DNA of 10,826 bases from positions 1 to 10,826 of the forward strand of contig CAZMUZ010000123.1 in NCBI GenBank assembly GCA_964569315.1. The letters run 5' to 3'. Shown piece by piece: positions 1 to 6,568 of the stretch. Source of the stretch: CADEFF01 sp964569315. GTDB taxonomy: Bacteria; Pseudomonadota; Alphaproteobacteria; Dongiales; Dongiaceae. A program made the position numbers and the translations under genes. Positions within the stretch are counted from its first letter, which is position 1, and every line of letters starts with the position of its first letter. A model generated the notes under the pieces. That model had not been told where the DNA came from. It was given only the letters and a program-made list of their open reading frames with translations, and ran no database searches.

Positions 1-5
1 CACCG

Positions 6-1190
6 ATGAAACACACGCCCGTCCTCGCCCTCGTCGCGGCGATCCTGCTCAATTTCTGCGCCGGTTCGCTTTATGCCTGGAGCGTGCTGGTGGCGCCGCT
101 GGAGCAGAGCCTGGGGGAGAGCCGCGCCGCCATCAGCGCCGTCTATTCGGTGGCGCTCGTCGGCTTCACCTTCGGCATGTTCGTCTCCGCCGGCATCTTC
201 CGCCGGGTATCGCTGCCGATCGTCGGCCTCGGGGTCTCAGCCACCATGGCGGCCGGCCTCGGACTTGCCGGCATCCTCGAACGCTATGACGCGCTCATGC
301 TGGGCTATGGCGGGCTCTTCGCGGTCGGGGCCGGGGTCAACTACTTCCTCTGCCTCGCGGCGACGAGCATCGAGCTGCCGATCCGCCGGTCGGTCGCGCT
401 CGGCCTTGCCACCTCCGCCTTTGCGGTCGGCGGGCTCGCCTGGCCCGCGATCGCGAAGCCGCTGCTGGCGGCCTTCGGACCGCAGGGGACGCTGCTGGTC
501 ATCGCCGCAGTGCTGCTCGTCGCAGGCCTGGTCGCCTGGCGGCTGCTCGCGCGCTCCGGCGCCCGCACGGCGCGGGCCGAGGAGGGCGGGGAGGGGTTGT
601 TCCAGAATTTCTTCACCGAACGTCCGCGGATCGTAGTTGCGATCTGGGCCGGGTTCGTCTTCCTCGGCGTCGGCGGGCTCATGGCGATCAGCCACGCGGC
701 CGCCATTGCGGCGGATTACGGCGTGCCGGCGGAGGATGCCTATCTCGGCGCCGTGCTGGTCAATCTCGCTTATGTGCCGGCCGCGCTCCTGGGCGGCTAT
801 GCGAGCGAGCTTTTCGGCGGCCGGCGCGTGCTGATCGGCCTCTGCCTGCTGACCGCGGTTCCGCTGTTCCTGCTCTACCTCTTCCCGGGCGCTGCGATGA
901 GCCTCGTGGCACTCGCCTGCGTGGGCGCTTCCTTCGGGGCCACCACCTCCTGCTACCCCGTCACCATCGCGCGCTACTACGACGCGGCCCGCATGCCCGC
1001 GATCTATGGCCGCATCTCGCTCGCCTATGGCGTCGCAGGGCTGACCGCGCCCTATCTCGCGGGCGCGCTCCACGACCTGCGCGGCGACTATGCGCTCGCC
1101 GTGCTGATCGCGGCGGCGGTCGGCCTCGCCAGCCTCGCCGTCAACGCGACGCTGCCGCGTGTCCCGTCCGGAGCGGCCGCGAACCGCTGA
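6..1190 (+). CDS. Major facilitator superfamily transporter, OFA (oxalate/formate antiporter)-like
   Basis: The 394-residue product is almost wholly hydrophobic, with about twelve predicted transmembrane helices in two halves. The halves are separated by a charged cytoplasmic loop around residues 182-205 that is rich in Arg and Glu. The N-terminal segment (residues about 15-35, GSLYAWSVLVAPLE) matches the first helix typical of the OFA and monocarboxylate-type MFS families, where YAWSV followed by a Pro-Leu pair is common. It would act in the inner membrane, moving a small organic anion by uniport, symport or antiport; the substrate cannot be read from the sequence. The ATG at 6 gives a natural N-terminus running straight into helix 1, but only five bases precede it, so the ribosome binding site is outside the view. 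GC content is very high, as in the right flank. The gene ends 34 bases before the convergent NTF2-like gene. Family assignment is secure; subfamily is likely. Confidence 0.86.
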   Translation: MKHTPVLALVAAILLNFCAGSLYAWSVLVAPLEQSLGESRAAISAVYSVALVGFTFGMFVSAGIFRRVSLPIVGLGVSATMAAGLGLAGILERYDALMLGYGGLFAVGAGVNYFLCLAATSIELPIRRSVALGLATSAFAVGGLAWPAIAKPLLAAFGPQGTLLVIAAVLLVAGLVAWRLLARSGARTARAEEGGEGLFQNFFTERPRIVVAIWAGFVFLGVGGLMAISHAAAIAADYGVPAEDAYLGAVLVNLAYVPAALLGGYASELFGGRRVLIGLCLLTAVPLFLLYLFPGAAMSLVALACVGASFGATTSCYPVTIARYYDAARMPAIYGRISLAYGVAGLTAPYLAGALHDLRGDYALAVLIAAAVGLASLAVNATLPRVPSGAAANR

Positions 1191-1193
1191 ACG

Positions 1194-1217
1194 CTTGCCG
1201 GCCGCCGTCCCGGCAAG
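1194..1217. terminator. Small hairpin between convergent genes, possible bidirectional terminator
   Basis: CTTGCCGG at 1194-1201 pairs perfectly over 8 bp with CCGGCAAG at 1210-1217 around an 8-base loop. It sits exactly in the 33-base gap between the stop of the MFS gene and the stop of the convergent NTF2-like gene. There is no T-run on either strand, so intrinsic termination is only suggested by position. Confidence 0.4.
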
Positions 1218-1223
1218 AGCGCC

Positions 1224-1604
1224 CTACGGCAGGTTATGAAGGTGGAAGACCTTGTTCATGATCGTCCATTTGCCGTCGATCTTGAGCAAGGTGAAAAAGT
1301 CGGTGAAACGGCGGCCGGCCCACTGATCCAGTTCCAGCCGCACGGTGGCGACCGTCTTGGCGATGTCGATGCTGGCGATCCGGGCCTGGGTCTCGGGCGC
1401 GGGGCCGGTCTTGTCGACGCGGTCGAACAGTTGCTGGATCGGCGCCGCGAACAACCCGTCGCGGGAATGGCCGAAGATCCAGGCTTCCTTGTGGAACGCC
1501 ACCTTCATGACCGCGCCCCGGCCGGCGCGGGCGCCGTCGATGTAGTGCTGAACGGTCTCGGCGATCGCCTCGAATTCCTTGATGTCGTCGGCTCCGGTGC
1601 TCAT
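1224..1604 (-). CDS. NTF2-like protein, putative lumazine-binding family
   Basis: This is a 126-residue soluble protein without signal peptide. Its order of elements is that of the small alpha+beta NTF2-like cone fold, and specifically the putative lumazine-binding type. An N-terminal helix (IAETVQHYIDGARAG) is followed by an FHKEAWIFG stretch, a variable middle, a beta strand with IASIDIAKTVATVRLEL, and a C-terminal FTDFFTLLKIDGKWTIMNKVF, the family's typical ending. Such proteins are usually small-molecule-binding or isomerase-like; the ligand here is unknown. The start is set at the ATG whose first base is complement 1604, because GGGAGG lies seven bases upstream of it. The longer reading from 1646 would add 14 residues without support. 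It is probably a single-gene unit between the MFS gene and the tRNA; the roughly 235 bases upstream hold no other gene that I can see. Confidence 0.75.
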   Translation of the reverse strand: MSTGADDIKEFEAIAETVQHYIDGARAGRGAVMKVAFHKEAWIFGHSRDGLFAAPIQQLFDRVDKTGPAPETQARIASIDIAKTVATVRLELDQWAGRRFTDFFTLLKIDGKWTIMNKVFHLHNLP

Positions 1605-1839
1605 CGTTTCCTCCCTTGCGTCAATTCCATTTTTTGCGCGCGTCACGGCGCTCTGCGACCTTTTCGAGCATCCGATCGTGCTGCCGGGTCGCGTCTGTCA
1701 AATCGTCTGGAGTTCGCCGGTTCGCGGCCGCGAGATCCGTTTCCCTGTTATCCGGTGGCGTGAGCGCCATCGGCCGCTCTCATCGGATATGGCCGAACCT
1801 CTTACCCCGTAGCCAACCCACTCTGCAAATTCCGAAAGG

Positions 1840-1914
1840 TGGTGCCGGGTGAGGGACTTGAACCCCCGACCAACGGTTTACAAAACCGCTGCTCTACCGC
1901 TGAGCTAACCCGGC
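1840..1914 (-). tRNA. tRNA-Thr (anticodon UGU), CCA encoded
   Basis: The reverse complement folds as a full cloverleaf. The acceptor stem is GCCGGGT with ACCCGGC, and the D-stem is GCTC with GAGC around a 7-base AGCGGTA loop. The anticodon stem GCGGT/ACCGT carries the loop TTTGTAA, so positions 34-36 are TGT and read ACA codons. A 5-base variable region precedes the T-arm GGGGG-TTCAAGT-CCCTC, which has one G-T pair. Discriminator A at 1843 is followed by a genomically encoded CCA (1842-1840). The body without CCA is 72 nt. The 3' end points left, towards 1839, and the 5' side faces the recombinase fossil and copper genes. Confidence 0.97.
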
Positions 1915-1969
1915 GCTCCAGAACCTGCACGGCCCAGCGCCGCCCGCCGCCGGCCGAACATCGAAACTG

Positions 1970-1998
1970 GTAATACAGAAGTTTTAGGGGGGGAGCAA
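1970..1998 (-). promoter_or_regulatory. Candidate sigma-70 promoter for tRNA-Thr
   Basis: On the minus strand TTGCTC (1998-1993) and TATTAC (1975-1970) are separated by exactly 17 bases, about 55 bases before the tRNA 5' end. TATTAC matches TATAAT at four of six positions; the -35 match is mainly TTG. Placement and spacing fit a tRNA promoter, but the boxes are imperfect. Confidence 0.35.
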
Positions 1999-2005
1999 AA
2001 GGCAT

Positions 2006-2400
2006 ATGGCTGCCGCCAAGTTCGTCGCCTGCTACCGCCTCTCGACCGATCGGTAAGGCCGCTCCGGGCTGGACCTGGAACCGCGATGCACGGCCGTGCG
2101 GGGTTGCCTCGACGGGGCTTGCGCGTTAGGCGCGGCGTTCACCGAAATCGAGAGCGGCAGAGGATCCGGCCGGCCGCAGCTTGTTGCCGTTCTCGAAGCT
2201 TGCTGCGCTCGAAGGGGACCCCGGGAATCGCGAGGCTCGACCGCCTGGCGCGCGATGTGCATTTCATTTCCGACCGGGCCCTTCTGCAGATTGTCTCGGC
2301 GTTGGCCGAATGGGGGGCCAGGGAAATCAGCGGCGCTGGAAGGCAGCCCCAACCGCGGCGACCGAGCGAGGGCCGGCGCGGCGGTATCCTCCGGGATGCA
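2006..2400 (+). pseudogene. Degraded small serine recombinase (resolvase/invertase family)
   Basis: Starting at the ATG at 2006 (AAAAGG just upstream), the frame reads an almost canonical serine-recombinase N-terminus. KFVACYRLSTDR includes the catalytic Ser of the YRxST motif, but TAA at 2054-2056 interrupts it where GRSG follows. The same frame then continues through FTEIESGRGSGRPQL, a conserved block of these enzymes. The next signature, IARLDRLARDVHFIS, begins at 2227 in a different frame (+1 class of 2086) and runs into QIVSALAEWGAREIS. The tail resembling the TKAALAAAKARG block (WKAAPTAATERG) is in the third frame. Between HFIS and QIVS the segment that usually separates them in this family is largely deleted. 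Hence one nonsense change, at least two frameshifts and an internal deletion: a dead gene. The C-terminal DNA-binding part is not clearly recognisable; the right end is approximate. The motifs are plain to see; the functional loss is a firm inference. Confidence 0.85.
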
Positions 2401-2521
2401 CATGGCATGACCTCGGCCCGTCGGATTGGCGCCCACCTAGTGCAACCATTCCTTGAGCGAGGGGTTTCCGCACAATGCCAACCCCGGGCCAACCCCGGCA
2501 ACGCCTCACGGGAGGGCCAGG

Positions 2522-2962
2522 ATGAGCCACTATGCGAGCCTCGCCGTGAACGTTCTCGTCGGGTTCGTGATCATGTACCTCGTCATGTTCGCGATGATCG
2601 CAGAGGGGACCGATTTTTATCACAATCTCAACATGGCCTATATGGCCGCGATGATGGCGGCACCGATGGGCCCGCTGATGCTCGTGACCATGCCGGCAAT
2701 GTACCGGAACAGGACACTGAACGTCGCATTGCATATCGGATTTGCCCTGGTGTTCGTCGGGTCATTCTACTTCATCCGCGCCCAGACTTTCGTCGGCGAC
2801 CTCCAATTCGTCCGGTCGATGATCCCCCACCATTCCGGCGCGATCCTCATGTGCCGCGAGGCGGTCCTGTCGGATGACGAGTTGCGGAGCTTGTGCGGAG
2901 CCATCATCGACTCCCAGCAGCAGGAAATCGATCAGATGAGGAATATCCTGGAGCGGCTATAG
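2522..2962 (+). CDS. Three-helix membrane protein with DUF305-like MIPHHSGAI domain
   Basis: The 146-residue product has three hydrophobic segments (about residues 5-27, 36-57 and 66-86). A short C-terminal domain follows, with residues 100-108 MIPHHSGAI, then LMCREA (110-114 region), DDEL, and a closing SQQQEIDQM. The order MI-P-H-H, CREA-like, and Q-Q-EI-QM is the DUF305 pattern, a family often found in copper-rich gene sets and thought to bind metal through its His-His and Met residues. Cys111 and Cys125 flank this site. The start at 2522 is chosen because GGGAGGGCCAGG lies directly before it; a longer reading from 2453 adds a Pro-rich stretch without family character. It is the first gene of the copper region, separated from the next by 161 bases, so it may have its own transcript. 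Metal binding is inferred, not shown. Confidence 0.75.
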   Translation: MSHYASLAVNVLVGFVIMYLVMFAMIAEGTDFYHNLNMAYMAAMMAAPMGPLMLVTMPAMYRNRTLNVALHIGFALVFVGSFYFIRAQTFVGDLQFVRSMIPHHSGAILMCREAVLSDDELRSLCGAIIDSQQQEIDQMRNILERL

Positions 2963-3054
2963 ACCGGTGCGTGTTCACAGCTCCGTAGGCCGTCGAAGGA
3001 GCGTCTCGAATCCGTAAGCTATTCGAACTATGGCATCGCGCGACATTCGATCGC

Positions 3055-3083
3055 TTGTCGGGATTGCGGAACTCGGCTAGACA
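3055..3083 (+). promoter_or_regulatory. Candidate sigma-70 promoter upstream of the small His/Cys protein
   Basis: TTGTCG (3055-3060) and TAGACA (3078-3083) are separated by 17 bases and lie 40 bases before the ATG at 3124. The -35 box matches TTGACA at four of six positions, the -10 box more weakly. If real, it excludes the alternative TTG start at 3055, which overlaps the -35 box. No operator palindrome of the copper-responsive MerR type was found near it. Confidence 0.3.
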
Positions 3084-3123
3084 AGCAGCGTTCAGACGGT
3101 CAGGTAGCCTCGAATTCGAGCAA

Positions 3124-3510
3124 ATGATTTCGCGCATCGCCCGACCCATTGCGTTTATCGTGCTTCTCGTATTCGCCCTGCATGGCGCATTCGCCGGGGC
3201 GCACGAGTTGAGTTGCAGCCAGCTTGGCGAGGTTGGCTCGGAATCGAATCACGGTGCGCATCCGCACGATTCGGCGACCGATCGCCATTTGGAAACCGGT
3301 GCCGAGAGCTCCAGCCAGGGCACGCAGCCTTTCGATGCCGCCACCTTGACCTCCTGCCATGTCGCGGCAGCAGCCTGCTTTTTGTGTCTGGCTGCGGAGC
3401 AGAATGGCTGGCAGGGGCCGCGGGCATCGAAGGTCGTCTATCCAGCGGCGATAGCGCTGGGCGACCCCCGCGTTCCGGCCAGCGATTTCCGCCCTCCAAT
3501 CCACGTCTAG
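3124..3510 (+). CDS. Small secreted His/Cys protein, CzcI/DUF2946-like layout
   Basis: The 128-residue product begins with a clear Sec signal (residues 1-24, hydrophobic core IAFIVLLVFALHGAFA), with likely cleavage after Ala24. The mature part is hydrophilic, with His27, His43, His46, His48 and His55, then Cys78-His79 and a CFLC pair (Cys85, Cys88), plus Cys31. It ends with a Pro-rich FRPPIHV. A signal peptide, a His-rich N-terminal half, a CH...C..C cluster and an RPP-type ending are the general layout of small CzcI-like periplasmic proteins that accompany heavy-metal resistance genes. The sequence is too divergent for me to name the family firmly. The ATG at 3124 is preferred over the TTG at 3055 because it starts directly at the signal peptide, although its ribosome binding site is weak (GAG). 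A 148-base gap separates it from the next gene. Confidence 0.65.
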   Translation: MISRIARPIAFIVLLVFALHGAFAGAHELSCSQLGEVGSESNHGAHPHDSATDRHLETGAESSSQGTQPFDAATLTSCHVAAAACFLCLAAEQNGWQGPRASKVVYPAAIALGDPRVPASDFRPPIHV

Positions 3511-3658
3511 CTTCCGGGACTTCCTCTAGTCCGGCTTTGGCGATCGTCCGCCTGCCGGGGGCGTGCTGCTGCGCAGCCGCCTGAGGAAGCATTCGCACGC
3601 GCCGGGACATCGGCCGTAGGCCGGCTCCGGCAATGCCCAGCTAGAAAAGGATTGCAAC

Positions 3659-4054
3659 ATGCCTACACGACTATTCGTGCGGCGAGCGCTGCCTTGGCCC
3701 CTCTTCGGGCTCCTGATCGCAATGGGGACGCTCGACGGTGGCCATCCCGCTATGGCCGCAGACCACGCTGTCCCAAGTCATCCGGCAGAAACCGGGCAGT
3801 CGGCCGATACGCCCGCGATTGGCGGCGCCTTCGAATTCGCCGTTCCGCTGCTGGAACGCGATCAGCCCGCGCCGTCCTATGGCCCGGATGCCGGCGAAGG
3901 GGCGGCGGACAGTGTCGCCGACGTCGACGAAGCCATGGAGATGGACCACAGCGCACATCAGATGCCGGCCGGCTCACCCGATGCAATGGAAGGCATGGAT
4001 CACAGCCAAATGCCGGGGATGACGCACGCGCCGGCCGAGGGCTCGCAGCAATGA
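3659..4054 (+). CDS. Secreted Met/His-rich putative copper-binding protein
   Basis: The 131-residue protein has an N-terminal signal (positively charged MPTRLFVRRA, then a hydrophobic stretch to about residue 33, cleavage likely after AMA). A low-complexity acidic middle region follows. The C-terminal third carries two related motifs: MDHSAHQMP at residues 95-103 and MDHSQMP at 113-119, followed by GMTH. Closely spaced Met and His of this sort are the copper-binding feature of CopA/CopB-type periplasmic proteins. Here the motif stands alone on a small carrier rather than inside a larger domain. AAAAGGA upstream of the ATG is a good ribosome binding site. Its TGA overlaps the ATG of the TolC-like gene (ATGA at 4051-4054), so the two are probably translationally coupled. 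Copper binding is an inference from composition and neighbours. Confidence 0.7.
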   Translation: MPTRLFVRRALPWPLFGLLIAMGTLDGGHPAMAADHAVPSHPAETGQSADTPAIGGAFEFAVPLLERDQPAPSYGPDAGEGAADSVADVDEAMEMDHSAHQMPAGSPDAMEGMDHSQMPGMTHAPAEGSQQ

Positions 4055-5232
4055 CCGCTGTACACCGCATTTCAACGAGACGGTTGCCGGCTCGGCGCCT
4101 GACGCTGCTGCTTTCGCTGACGCTCGGAGCGCTTTCGGCGGGCTGCGCAAGAACGACCATCGAGAATTTTCCGAACACATCGGAAGTGATCGAGCGTGCC
4201 GACTACCTGGAGCGGCGATTTCCGTCGTACCCGGCGGAGTACCAAGCCGCCGCGCAACAGCGGATCGACGAGATCTTGAGCAAACCGCTTTCTCTGTCCG
4301 GAGCAATGGAGATAGCGATGCTGAACAATCCCGGTCTCCAGGAGCACTACATCAGCTATCAGATCCGGGATAGCGACCATGTCGACGCTTTGGCGGAAGC
4401 GGCACGGGCAGAGATCGATTCCAACGAGACGGCGCTCGAGTGGAAGGCAGCCCAGCTCACGCTTCTGAAATCCGTCAATCGCGCGCGATGGTACGATTTT
4501 CCCGACGAGTACATCGGTGTAGTGGACCCGTTCCTGGAGGTCGGCGAGACCGTCCGCAAGGCCTACTACGAGGCTGTCGCGTCCGAGCAGGTGAAGTTCA
4601 TGCTGCAGGAGGTCGCAACCGCGACCAAGGCGGCTGCGGAACTTGCGAACGAGCAATATCGAGCCGGCTCCGCCAACCGGCGCAGCCAGGTGCTCCAGCA
4701 GTTGACGCATGCCGAGGCGGTGAAAGCACTGGCCGCAGCAGAGCTCGACGCGGTCGCCACGCGGGAGGCGCTCAACCGCGCATTGGGCCTCTGGGGCGAC
4801 GATGCGGAATGGCGCACGCCGGATCGCCTGCCGCAGCTGCCTGCGGATCGGCCTGCCTATGAAGGACTGGAAGACTACGCATTGCAGAATCGACCCGATG
4901 CTCTGGCGCAACGCCGGACATGGCAGTTCTGGCATACCGCGATCGAGATCAGGTCGGAAGTGCGGGAGAATTCCGCTGCACTTCTAAACGCATACGACCT
5001 GGCGAAGTATCAGCAGGAGGTGGTGTTGCCGCTCTCTCGATCGATCCTGGAAGAAACCCAGAAGGAGTACTCAGGAATGCTCATGGGCGTGTACGAACTG
5101 CTCGAGGATACTCGAGGGCAGATCGAAGCCGGACGGGAGTATGTCGAGACCCTGAAGAACTATTGGATATCCGAAGCGGAACTCGTTCAGTCCGTGGGCG
5201 GTCGGTTGCCGAATGAAGGAGCTTCAGAATGA
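4051..5232 (+). CDS. TolC/OMF-family lipoprotein, shortened (CopB/CzcC/CusC-like)
   Basis: The 393-residue product starts with a charged n-region and a lipobox, LSAGC, with Cys32 as the expected lipidated residue, as in OprM/CusC-type outer-membrane factors. The first repeat has LSLSGAMEIAMLNNPGLQ (start of the first coiled-coil helix), then AYYEAVA, AAELANEQYRAG and REALNRALGLWG (about 243-252), all familiar OMF blocks. The second repeat begins at NRPDALAQRR (280-289) but jumps within about ten residues to AIEIRSEVREN and YSGMLMGVYELL (340-351), the family's usual last helices. Relatives place roughly 90-95 residues, including a beta-hairpin and a helix, between RPD and that helix; here only about 20 remain. 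The first-repeat counterpart also appears shorter and lacks an obvious strand pattern. Usual family length is 450-490. No inner-membrane pump or adaptor is nearby. The start at 4051 (ATGA overlap, GAGG nine bases upstream) is chosen because the lipobox signal follows directly. Confidence 0.75.
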   Translation: MTAVHRISTRRLPARRLTLLLSLTLGALSAGCARTTIENFPNTSEVIERADYLERRFPSYPAEYQAAAQQRIDEILSKPLSLSGAMEIAMLNNPGLQEHYISYQIRDSDHVDALAEAARAEIDSNETALEWKAAQLTLLKSVNRARWYDFPDEYIGVVDPFLEVGETVRKAYYEAVASEQVKFMLQEVATATKAAAELANEQYRAGSANRRSQVLQQLTHAEAVKALAAAELDAVATREALNRALGLWGDDAEWRTPDRLPQLPADRPAYEGLEDYALQNRPDALAQRRTWQFWHTAIEIRSEVRENSAALLNAYDLAKYQQEVVLPLSRSILEETQKEYSGMLMGVYELLEDTRGQIEAGREYVETLKNYWISEAELVQSVGGRLPNEGASE

Positions 5233-6521
5233 ATCGTCGACAGTTCTTTGCGCTTTCGAGCGCGGGCATCGCGGCGACAGCCGGTTTGATCTCGGGAGCG
5301 GCGGCTGCACCGAACGACCCGGAGACTTTCCCCGACCCGTCGACCCGCGCCCCGTTGGGGCCGCAACAAGGGCTCCCCTACAAGCCGGTCGTCACCTTGA
5401 ACGGCGGATCGCTGCCTTGGCGCATGATGGACGGCGTCAAGGAGTTCCATCTCGTGGCGGAACCGGTCCGGCGCGAGTTCGCGCCTGGCATGATCGTCAA
5501 TTGCTGGGGCTACAACGGCTCTTCACCCGGCCCGACCATCGAAGCCGCGGAAGGCGATCGGGTGCGCATCTTCGTCACCAACCGGCTGCCCGAGCATACG
5601 ACCATTCATTGGCACGGCATTTTCCTGCCGAACGGGATGGATGGCGTCGGCGGAATGACCCAGCCGCACATCCCGCCCGGTAAGACCTATGTCTACGAGT
5701 TCACGCTGCGGCAGAGCGGAACCTTCATGTACCACCCGCACTCGGACGAGATGGTGCAGATGGCGATGGGAATGATGGGGAGCTTTGTGATTCATCCGCG
5801 CGGCGGCGCGCAAAGGGTCGACCGGGATTTCGCCATCCTGCTCGCGAGTTGGGATATCGACCCGGGAACCTTCACGCCCAATACCGCGGAAATGACCGAC
5901 TTCAATACATGGTCGTTCAACAGCCGCGTATTCCCGGCGATCGACCCGCTCGTCGTTCGCAAGGGCGATCGTGTCCGAGTGCGGATCGGGAATCTGTCGA
6001 TGACCAACCATCCGATTCACCTGCATGGCTACTCCTTCGGCGTCGCCTGCACCGACGGCGGGTGGGTTCCCGACTCCGCACGATGGCCGGAAGTCACGGT
6101 CGATGTTCCGGTAGGCGCCATGCGCGCCATCGAGTTCACGGCGGACGTGGAGGGCGACTGGGCGTTCCATTGCCACAAATCCCATCACACCATGGGACCG
6201 ATGGGACACCAGGTGCCGAACATGCTGGGTGTGCGCCAGAGCGGCACCGCAGCGGACATCGCTCGTCTGCTGCCGGACTACATGTACATGCCGATGGGCG
6301 AGAACGGCATGGCCGAGATGCAGGACATGGCCGTGATGGGAATGGAGTTGCCGGAGAACACGCTTCCCATGATGAGCGGAGAGGGTCCGTTCGGCCCGAT
6401 CGAAATGGGCGGAATGTTCACGGTTCTCAAGGTTCGCGCCGACGTCGCACCGGACGACTATACGGATCCGGGCTGGTATCAGCATCCAGAAGGTACGGTG
6501 GCATATGAACTGAAATCCTGA
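5229..6521 (+). CDS. Multicopper oxidase, Tat-exported, two-cupredoxin-domain type with Met-rich tail
   Basis: This 430-residue enzyme would oxidise Cu(I), and perhaps phenols, with O2 as acceptor in the periplasm. The N-terminus MNRRQFFALS is a twin-arginine signal, cleaved near residue 26. Domain 1 (about 60-195) holds HWHG (His127, His129) and HPHSDE (His169, His171). Domain 2 (about 205-345) holds HPIHLHG (His261, His264, His266) and HCHKSHHTMGPM (His314, Cys315, His316, His320, Met325). All four HxH pairs of the trinuclear centre and a complete type-1 site (His261, Cys315, His320, Met325) are therefore present. Only two cupredoxin domains fit the length, with the type-1 site in the second, which corresponds to the type-B two-domain architecture. 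A Met-rich stretch at about 350-410 is typical of copper-resistance oxidases and may bring Cu(I) to the site. The ATG overlaps the previous stop (ATGA at 5229-5232), implying coupled expression. Relatives in copper clusters are often called CopA; I leave the symbol open. Confidence 0.93.
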   Translation: MNRRQFFALSSAGIAATAGLISGAAAAPNDPETFPDPSTRAPLGPQQGLPYKPVVTLNGGSLPWRMMDGVKEFHLVAEPVRREFAPGMIVNCWGYNGSSPGPTIEAAEGDRVRIFVTNRLPEHTTIHWHGIFLPNGMDGVGGMTQPHIPPGKTYVYEFTLRQSGTFMYHPHSDEMVQMAMGMMGSFVIHPRGGAQRVDRDFAILLASWDIDPGTFTPNTAEMTDFNTWSFNSRVFPAIDPLVVRKGDRVRVRIGNLSMTNHPIHLHGYSFGVACTDGGWVPDSARWPEVTVDVPVGAMRAIEFTADVEGDWAFHCHKSHHTMGPMGHQVPNMLGVRQSGTAADIARLLPDYMYMPMGENGMAEMQDMAVMGMELPENTLPMMSGEGPFGPIEMGGMFTVLKVRADVAPDDYTDPGWYQHPEGTVAYELKS

Positions 6522-6568
6522 CCGCGATATGCACTCCATTGGCTCACAGTCACTCCAAAGGGACTACA

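Noticed and set aside
1696..1701. Perfect minus-strand TTGACA upstream of the NTF2-like gene
   Set aside because: No acceptable -10 box occurs 16-18 bases downstream, so a promoter cannot be supported.
2479..2500. Tandem CCAACCCCGG pair upstream of the DUF305-like gene
   Set aside because: Only two short copies, without dyad symmetry or match to a known copper-responsive operator.
2086..2877. A 263-codon open frame overlapping the recombinase fossil and the DUF305-like gene
   Set aside because: Only residues about 48-90 look like protein (a recombinase fragment); the rest is the out-of-frame shadow of the membrane protein gene.
3652..4050. Upstream extension of the TolC-like frame from ATG 3652
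   Set aside because: It overlaps the Met/His-rich gene in another frame and lacks protein-like composition; the lipoprotein signal starts at ATG 4051.
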